A stretch of 64,000 nucleotides of DNA. It comes from Montifringilla adamsi (lineage: Eukaryota > Chordata > Aves > Passeriformes > Passeridae). The notes beneath the pieces are model-generated. The model was not told the DNA's origin. It saw nothing but the letters and a program-made list of their open reading frames with translations, and made no database searches. The position numbers were made by a program, and so were the translations under genes. The stretch spans positions 1,099,796-1,163,795 of the forward strand of contig JAGGNK010007115.1 of assembly GCA_017590115.1 (NCBI GenBank), in the 5' to 3' direction. This document shows, piece by piece, positions 57,354-64,000 of the stretch; the stretch's first letter is position 1; each line of letters starts with the position of its first letter.

Positions 57354-57850
57354 CCTGGTCACTCAGCTGGCTCAGGAGGTGGGAGGGACCTCTCAGAACG
57401 GTGCCATCCCTGTATCCCCCTCCCTGTCCCCCTGGAGCCCCTTCCTGGCCTCCCCAAGCTCCCCGGGTGACACCCCGGTGCCCCCTTCACCTTTGGGTGT
57501 TGGCAATGCAGAGATGGAATCAGCTCGGGGTGAGGATGACCTGTAAGAGCAGCTGAGCTGCGGGTCCTGCATTTTGGGAGCCCCCTGGGCAGGAGAGAGG
57601 GATGAGAGGGATGGAGCACACGGTGCCGTGGCTCCAGGACAGCCCTGCCAGAGCTGACGTGCTGCATGAGGTCACAGGTCCCCTTGTTCCAGGGCCTCCA
57701 TCCCTGCTCGGCTCCACAGCCATATTTGGGAAAGCCTGCAGGGCTGTGAGGAGCTGCTCCTGGAGCACAGCTGCTCTGCAGACAGCTCCCACCTGCAGGG
57801 AGCCCTTCTCCTGACCCTGCTGGGGCTGCCCTGCCATGGTTTCAGTGCCC

Positions 57851-58455
57851 CGTCCATGGCTGGGATGCCCTGGCTATGACAGGGGTGCCCTGGCTGTTGT
57901 GAGGATGTTCTGGCTGGGCTTGGGATGCCCTGGCCATGGCAGGGGTGCCCTGGTTGTGGCTGGGATGCCCTGGCTGTGGCAGGGGTGCCATAGCTGTGAT
58001 TGTCATTCTCTGATCATGGTTGGGACACCCTGGCCATGACAGGGGTGCCCTGGCTGTTGTGAGGATGTTCTGGCTGGGCTTGGGATGCCCTGGTTGTGGC
58101 TGGGATGCCCTGGTTGTGGTTGGGATGCCCTGGCTGTGGTTGGGATGCCCTGGCTGTGGCAGGGTTGCCATAGCTGTGATTGTCATTCTCTGATCATGGT
58201 TGGGACACCCTGGCCATGACAGGGGGGCCCTGGCTGTTGTGAGGATGTTCTGGCTGGGCTTGGGATGCCCTGGTGGTGGCTGGGATGCCCTGGCTGTGGT
58301 TGGGATGCCCTGGCTGTGGTTGGGACACCCTGGCCAAGGTTGTGACCCCCTGGCTGTGCTGGGGGTCCCCTGGCTGTGGCAGGGGTGCCCTGGCTGTTGT
58401 GAGGATGTTCTGGCTGTGGTTGGGATGCCCTGGCTGTGGCAGGGTGCCCTGCCTG
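57851..58455. repeat. GGGATGCCCTGGCTGTGG minisatellite with higher-order structure
   Basis: About thirty units of 18-20 bp (TGGGATGCCCTGGCTGTGGT and variants). GAGGATGTTCTGGCTGGGCT recurs near 57,900, 58,060 and 58,240. The string TCATTCTCTGATCATGGTTG recurs at about 58,003 and 58,183, giving a 180-bp super-unit. Long frames here (repeats of HPNHSQ on minus, PWLWLG on plus) are shadows. Confidence 0.95.
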
Positions 58456-59832
58456 TGTGTCCTGCAGTGTTTGCAGCCTCACCTCCTGTGTTTGCTCCAG
58501 GACAGGAGCAGAGGGAGTGAAGCAGGGGCTGTGTCACCTGGGGTGCCCCGAGCTCTCAGCTCAGCCTCTCCCTGCTGCTCAGAGCACAGGCTCTCTTTCC
58601 TGAGCTGTGAAGAGCCTGAGGCCCCAGCCTTGCTTTACTCTGCACATCCAAGGGTTTTGTTGTGCTGGTGCCCAGGGAGAGGCTGGAGCAGGATGAGGCA
58701 GGGCTGTGAGGTGAGGGGGGAGCGTTGCTGCATCCCCCTGCTCAGGGAGCCCACAGTGATGGAGTGAGCTGCTCGTGGTCCTGCAGGGGCTGGGACAGAC
58801 ACCTGGCTCTGCTCCTGGCACTGCTGCCCCGGGAGGGTCTGTTGGGAGGGCTCTGCTCTCTTCAGAGGGCACAGGCTGTACAGAACACGGCAGAGATGCT
58901 CATCTCGCCTGGCATTTCCTATCAACAACCAGGATTTTGCTGTAGGAAGAAAAGCATTCCATTTTTAGATGAATTTTTGCGAAAAAGTCTTTTGGGGCAA
59001 ATTCCTCGGAGAGAGCCAAGGACTTGGGCCAGCATTTGAAGCTCATAAATTCAGAATGGACAAATAAATTGTCATCGTGCTGTGACAGCCTCGGGGAGAT
59101 GAGGGTGCTCACAGCTGCCTGCCACCAGGGAAAGGCCCCTCTTGGTGCTGGGCTGCAGTCCTGGGGGTGATGTGTGCTGGAGCTGGAATCCTTTTGCTGT
59201 GGAAAATCCCTGTTCAGCATGACTAAAACGAGTAACTGGGGGTGAGGATCTCCACGTGCAGTTTCCCTCCTGTCTGTGTTGAAAGGCAGAGAGCTCCTGG
59301 TGCAGGAGAGCTGTGAGGCTGTTCCTGCCAGGCAGGGTGTCCCTGCCCTGCTGCAGGGCCACAGCATTGCCCAGCACACAGGAAAATCTGTGTTTATTCA
59401 GATTTCCAGGACCATTTGTGGAAATAATCTCTATCATCACCTCTGCACACGAGTGCTGCTGCTTCTGCTGTGCTTCCTTGGAGAGGTGCAAGCCAAAAGA
59501 CGAAGGGAAAAAGGAATCTGATCAGCAAAAACCTGTAATTTTTCCTGGCTCGGGCAGGCAAAAGCACACAGAGTTTTTCCTGCTCTGTTCTCAAAGTCTG
59601 TTCTGTGTGTCAGGCAGGATCAGCTCCGTGCTGCCATTTGTTCCTGGAGACAGGCAAGCGTTTGCCATGGCAACGTGGGAGGCAGCCTTGGGCATCTCTG
59701 GGGCAGGTTGTGCGTCTGGCAGGCGATGGAAGGCTCTGGAAGCTTTTCTGTGTCTCACCAGCCATCTCACGTGTCCCCGTGTCCCTTGTTCTCACCGGTC
59801 ACAGGGTGTGGAACGGTGCAGCCCGGCTTCTC

Positions 59833-59985
59833 ACAGAATCCTGGAATGGTTTGGGTTGGAAAGGCCATCAAAGCCCACCCCTGCCATGGCAGGGACACCT
59901 CCCACTGTCCCAGGCTGGTCCCAGCCCTGTCCAGCCTGGCCTGGGCACTGCCAGGGATCCAGGGGCAGCCCCAGCTGCGTGATGG
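59833..59985 (-). mobile_element. CR1 LINE 3' fragment
   Basis: TCACAGAATCCTGGAATGGT, TTGGGTTGGAAAGGCCATCA, GCCATGGCAGGGACACCTCC and CCTGGGCACTGCCAGGGATC; CR1 in reverse. Confidence 0.9.
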
Positions 59986-59999
59986 GGTAAGAAATGGGA

Positions 60000-62900
60000 G
60001 CACTGCTGGGCTCTGCTGTGTTTCCCTGGCCCCTCTGGAGCTTTGGTGCCCCACAGGAGCCTCATCCTTGGTGCTGGCTCAGCCCTGGAGCTGCTCTGGG
60101 CCGTGCTCTGCCCCAAGGCACAGGCTGCTCTCGCTCAGACGCTTCTCCGTCTCTGGATGCTTTTCCCATTACTGTTCTGGCAGGGCTCCCTGCACCAGAG
60201 GGGCTGGGGAAGTTCTGCCCTCCCTCTGCCTCCCTCCCTTTTTGTGAAATGGAGGCAGAGCGGGCCCACAAATGACATAATGAGAGCATGACATCAGCCT
60301 TGGCAGCGGGGCCGCCCGTGCTCTGCCGGGCGTTGTGTGTTCCACGGAGTGAGGGAGCGAACAGCAGTGCCCAAAACCAGCCTGGCCACAGCAGTGTGCA
60401 GGAATAACCCCCGGGCTGGCACTGAGGGGGCTGCTGGGCATCGCAGAGGGATGGAGTGGGTGGCACTGAGCTCTCCTGCTGCCCTCAATCCTTTCGTTCC
60501 CTCGCTCCTCCATTGGGGCAACAGCTGCGAAAGGAGCCAGTTCTTGGTGCCTTTTCCCCCTGAAAATTCCCCCAGAATTCCCCAAGTCCTTGGGCAGCGG
60601 CTCGGGCTGGTGGTGTGTGTGTGGATCCACCCTCAGGCTGTCTGTGAGCTGGGCTGTGGGTACGACAGCTCAGGGATGCACCAGCACCACACAGGCAGTG
60701 CTGGCAGGGCTGGGATGGAGCTGAAGGCTCCCAAGGCTCAGGCTGACGCCCTCATTACTGAATATTCCCTTATTTCCCAAAGCTTCACCTTCCTCACTAA
60801 ACCACCTCCCTTTCCCTGAGTATTTGAATGCCTCCCTTAGCTGGGCTGGGAGATGGCACGTGGCAGTGTGGGGAGCTCTCAGCGACACAGTTTGAGTCCT
60901 GTGCTGTAGCTTGGCGACTTCTGGTGCCCCATGTCCCACAGAATGACATTGCGTGGCTCCATTTTACAGCTGTGGACACCGAGGCAGGACTGAGCAGTTG
61001 TGACTGGTGGCTGCCCTTTTCCAAGAGGCACAGCGTGTTCCCAAAGTCCCCCCGAGCCACAGGAAAGGACATTTTTCCTTCTCCTCGTGAGGAGAGCATC
61101 AGGCTGTGTGTGCAGAGAATGTCAATGGAGAGCCTTGTTTGCTGCTGGCTTCGCCTCTGCCTTGAACCTGCTCTGAATTTCCTCTGGCCTGGCAGTGGGC
61201 TGGGAAAACACAGTCGTGGCAGTTTGTGGTACCGCCAGGCTCAGCTCTGTCCCACGCCTTTGCCTTGGCTTTTATTGCTCAGTGTTTCCTGGTTTGGATT
61301 TTTCTCTGCAGCCCAGCTCGGTTCCCATGCCAGGAAGGCATAAGATGATTTTCCATGCCTGTTGCAGAGGGAGCAGTGGGAGAGGGCAGCTCCTAGCTGG
61401 AGGTGGCAGGCGCTGCCTCCACCACCACTCCTCACTTGTCCCAGCTGTCCTGTCACCTCAGCTCTGCTTCCCCTGCAGGCTCTGCACCCAGGAGCTCAGG
61501 GAGGGTGAAAACAGAGGAGTTTTGTACCAGTTCCTCATGGGATCACGAGAGCAAGCAAAGAGCAAGGGAGTCACCCTGGTTTGTAGGTACCAGTGGGTGC
61601 CAGCTGGTGCCTGGCCTGGGTGGGGCTCAGCAAGGTGGGAGCCAAGGGCTGGGCATCCTTGGGCAGCATCTGAGCTCTAGAGGAGTGCCAGAGTGCCAGG
61701 GTTAATTGCAGCCTCCAGGGGTGCAGCCTCTGGGGCTGAGCCCCAGCTCTGCTGGGAGTGCTGGTGCTGGAGCAGCTCTGCACGCTGGGCTGAGGCTCAG
61801 CTCAGAGGGGTGAGCTCAGCTCGTCACCCCTGATCTGATCATCACATCAGCTGGGAGTGGGGTGTGCAGGATGCCAGCCAAGGTCCTTTAAAAGGACAGC
61901 AAGGAGCCCTCTCCAGCCGTGAGACACGACAGTGCTGGCACCCCAAAGGCAGGACCCGAGTGTCTGCCACCTTCCCAAGCTCCCCTTGCCCCACGCTCCC
62001 CCTGCAGCCAAGGAACGCCTTGGAAGAGGCTCTTGGAAATGGCAGAGCCCTGTTTTTGTAGCAGCTGAATGGTTTGTTTTGGAGGGTTTGCTTGTCTGGG
62101 CGAGGAGCAGGAAGGCATCTGAGCTGAAACTGCCATTTCCTTTCCTTGGACTTGAGGTGCTGCCTAAAAACCAAATGGGCGACTTCCAGGTATTTCAGAG
62201 GAGAAGGGAAATATTTGTGCTGGTCTCCCTGTAGGGTGGCTGGTTGGAGATCTGGCCCTTCCCCACACAGGTGCAGTAGGGACAGGGGGTTCAGAGAACA
62301 GAAATGCTCAGGAGAGGTGGAGCTGGGGTGTCCCTGGGGAGGGTCTGTCCTGCCTGGAGCACCTGGGTTCCAGTCCCAGCTGTCTCTGTGCTTATCTTCC
62401 AGAGGGAGCTGGAAGCAGGTTTGGGGGTGGCTTTGCTGTCCCTGTGCAGAGTGGGGCTCAGCCAGGGATGCTCTGTGCTCCTGCCCTGCTGTCCCAGCTG
62501 CTCAGATCCCTGGCGTGATCCCATGTTTTTGTTCATGTCCTTTTCCTGATGTATTTACTGAGCTGGTATTTTGCACATTACTTCGACTTCTGTATTGGTG
62601 TTGCTGGTGAACTCTTCTGAATCTGCTCTAAGCTTGGCAAATAACTCCCAGGCAGCAAAATCAGGGAAAATAAACCTTTTAAAGAGACATCCATCCCTGT
62701 CACTTATCCCCAGTTTCCTGGAATCGTACGTCATTTTCCTGCCAGTTTGGCAGAATTCTTTTCATTTGGATAAATGAAGTTTAAATGTCAGATCAAACCA
62801 AGAAATAATTGATTAAGGGGTAGAAACGACAGCTGAGACAGCCAGGAGAAGTGAGAGGAGGTGTTTGTAGGAAAAAAGGTGAGAAAGGAGTGTGACAAAG

Positions 62901-63796
62901 TGTGTCCAGCCCTGTGCTCTCCTGGGAGCTCAGCCAGAAGTCCATGAAGGGTAAGAACCATCACATGGGCTTGCAGGAAGGGTTTTGATGCTGCTGAAAG
63001 GAAGTTCAGGCCAAAGGAGATTTTTCTGAAAACGAATAGTGAAGTTTGTTGAACAAGTGGAGACTGAGGAGTGAAACTTTCACTTCTTTGAGTGACATTT
63101 AAATGTGGGGAGGAGGATGCTGGGTGAGGAGAGAGCTGGGCTGGACAGGGCCAGTTTGGTTTGGATGACCTGAAGGCTGTTGGTGTTACTGGGAGCAACT
63201 GGAGACTTTTTTAAGCAGTGTTCCTTTTAGAATGACAATCTGTCCTGATTTCAAATGGAAAATATTCTTTATTGCTACTTCTTCTTCCATTTTAAGCTTT
63301 TCCAAAGAGAGACAAAAAGATGTTTAAAATGTGGAGTTGACGCATCAATTGTGTAATTACTGATCAGGGCTTTGGCACCAGAAACACACTTGGAAGTTCA
63401 TCATAAATTTTTCTCTGAGTTAATTACTACTTGAGTCTAAAGTACTTCTTAATGACTTCTTTGAACATAGATTAGACTTGAATATCTTTTAAGAGGGTGC
63501 ATCACGTTTAGTACCACGTGTGGCATGGTGTAATTGCTCCAGGTGTGCTGCAGAGTGGGGGCACATCCTGAGGCTCCTGATCTCTTTTTACAGGTTATAT
63601 GATCAGCAAATGCTTTATGGTTTTGGGAAAGGTGTTTTCTTTGGCTGGGAAAAATGCTCTGCCTTCAACACATCCCTTTTCCAGTCAGGATTCTGGCTGG
63701 GGTTTGGAGAGAGGCTCTTCTGAGCTCTGGTAATGGAGGTGTGACAAAACGGGCTTGAACGAAAGCTGAAAATGATTTTTTTTCTTCTTTCCCTAG
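60000..63796 (+). other. Last 3.8 kb of PKD1 intron 1
   Basis: No tandem array or recognised CR1 copy. It becomes AT-rich from about 62.5 kb (for example AGAAATAATTGATTAAGG, TTGTGTAATTACTGATCAGG, GAGTTAATTACTACTTGAG). No exon with splice support is seen before 63,797. Confidence 0.6.
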
Positions 63797-63868
63797 GGAT
63801 CTTTCCAATAACAGGATCAGTGGTTTAGATGTTGAGCTCTTCAGAAGCCTGACTTCTCTGGCAAAGCT
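63797..63868 (+). CDS. PKD1: PKD1 exon 2: one leucine-rich repeat
   Basis: This is a 72-bp exon between TTCTTCTTTCCCTAG and GTGAGTACT. Its first base completes the Leu codon begun in exon 1, and it reads DLSNNRISGLDVELFRSL, then TSLAK, and CT of the next Leu codon. It is exactly one 24-residue leucine-rich repeat with the L-LSNN-I--L pattern and phase 2 at both ends. Human PKD1 exons 2 and 3 are likewise 72 bp with the same phase, and its first repeat has DVSHN..RALDVGLL-ANLSALAEL spacing (recalled). Other families with 72-bp LRR exons (ADGRA2/3, SLIT, LGR) exist, but adjacency to divergent RAB26 favours PKD1. The leucine-rich repeats form the outer tip of the polycystin-1 ectodomain. Exon 3 is not seen before the window ends. 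Confidence 0.78.
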
Positions 63869-64000
63869 GTGAGTACTTGCTGTTCCCCCCAGTCCTCCCA
63901 GTGCCCCCAGCAGGGCTGAGCTGGGCCCTGGCTCTCTTGCACTGGTTTGCTTTGTTCTTTCTCCACCTCATCTCCCCAGCCCCACGTGGTCCTGCCCATA
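63869..64000 (+). other. PKD1: PKD1 intron 2 (partial)
   Basis: It starts GTGAGTACTTGC. An AG follows a pyrimidine tract at about 63,978 (CACCTCATCTCCCCAG), but the sequence after it does not read as a leucine-rich repeat in the required phase, so exon 3 is probably just beyond the edge. Confidence 0.65.

Larger units (their letters stand above)
32469..63796 (+). other. PKD1: PKD1 intron 1 (31.3 kb)
   Basis: It is bounded by the donor GTGAGT at 32,469 and the acceptor TTCTTCTTTCCCTAG ending at 63,796. Human PKD1 also has an unusually long first intron. The intron holds CR1 copies in both directions, an old reverse-transcriptase fragment, at least six tandem arrays and long unique stretches (33.0-36.1, 38.97-42.0, 46.7-48.9, 56.2-57.2, 60-63.8 kb) with no exon or RNA gene I can support. 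Confidence 0.7.

Noticed and set aside
57842..58537. 231-residue minus frame with repeated Gln/Pro/His
   Set aside because: It is a translation of the 57.9-kb minisatellite with no domain or splice support.
63960..64000. Possible PKD1 exon 3 after CACCTCATCTCCCCAG
   Set aside because: The bases after this AG do not give a leucine-rich repeat in the needed phase; the window ends before this can be settled.

Overview
This is vertebrate nuclear DNA, almost certainly from a bird. The pointers are about twenty CR1-type LINE fragments (the main avian retrotransposon), GC-rich sequence dense in short minisatellites (typical of avian microchromosomes), and spliced genes whose exons read as vertebrate proteins. 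There are no bacterial operons, CRISPR arrays or phage. Only two protein-coding genes can be supported. Nearly every long open frame in the window is a by-product of GC-rich or tandem-repeat DNA.

Left third (about 1-23,200): the 5' part of RAB26 on the minus strand. Five coding exons were placed by splice sites, reading phase and Rab motifs: exon 1 (ends 22,959, start hidden in an N gap), exon 2 (20,390-20,280), exon 3 (1,904-1,863), exon 4 (1,221-1,155) and exon 5 (852-800). They encode the variable N-terminal tail and the G domain through the fifth Rab-family motif. The rest of the G domain and the C-terminal cysteines lie off the left edge. Intron 2 is 18.4 kb and holds several minisatellites and AT-rich blocks.

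Middle (about 23,200-32,350): the interval between two divergent promoters, with CpG-rich patches near 23.2-23.7, 24.7-25.1 and 29.45-29.67 kb, a long CR1 copy at 26.1-26.6 kb, and AT-rich unique stretches.

Right half (about 32,350-64,000): the start of a plus-strand gene that I identify as PKD1 (polycystin-1). The 3' end of exon 1 is at 32,468, followed by a 31.3-kb intron 1 and then a 72-bp exon 2 (63,797-63,868) encoding one leucine-rich repeat. Exon 1 ends and exon 2 begins in the same split-codon phase. RAB26 and PKD1 are also head-to-head neighbours in mammals, so conserved gene order supports both calls. Intron 1 holds most of the CR1 copies, an old frameshifted reverse-transcriptase fragment (53.5-54.3 kb), a near-perfect 369-bp tandem duplication (36.2-36.9 kb) and several minisatellites.

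I found no new multi-gene system. The observations most worth checking are the unusual start of PKD1 exon 1 beside a CCCGGGAT-rich repeat and a G-rich repeat, a duplicated splice acceptor in front of RAB26 exon 3, the series of minisatellites sharing a GGATG core across both genes, and the young 369-bp duplication.
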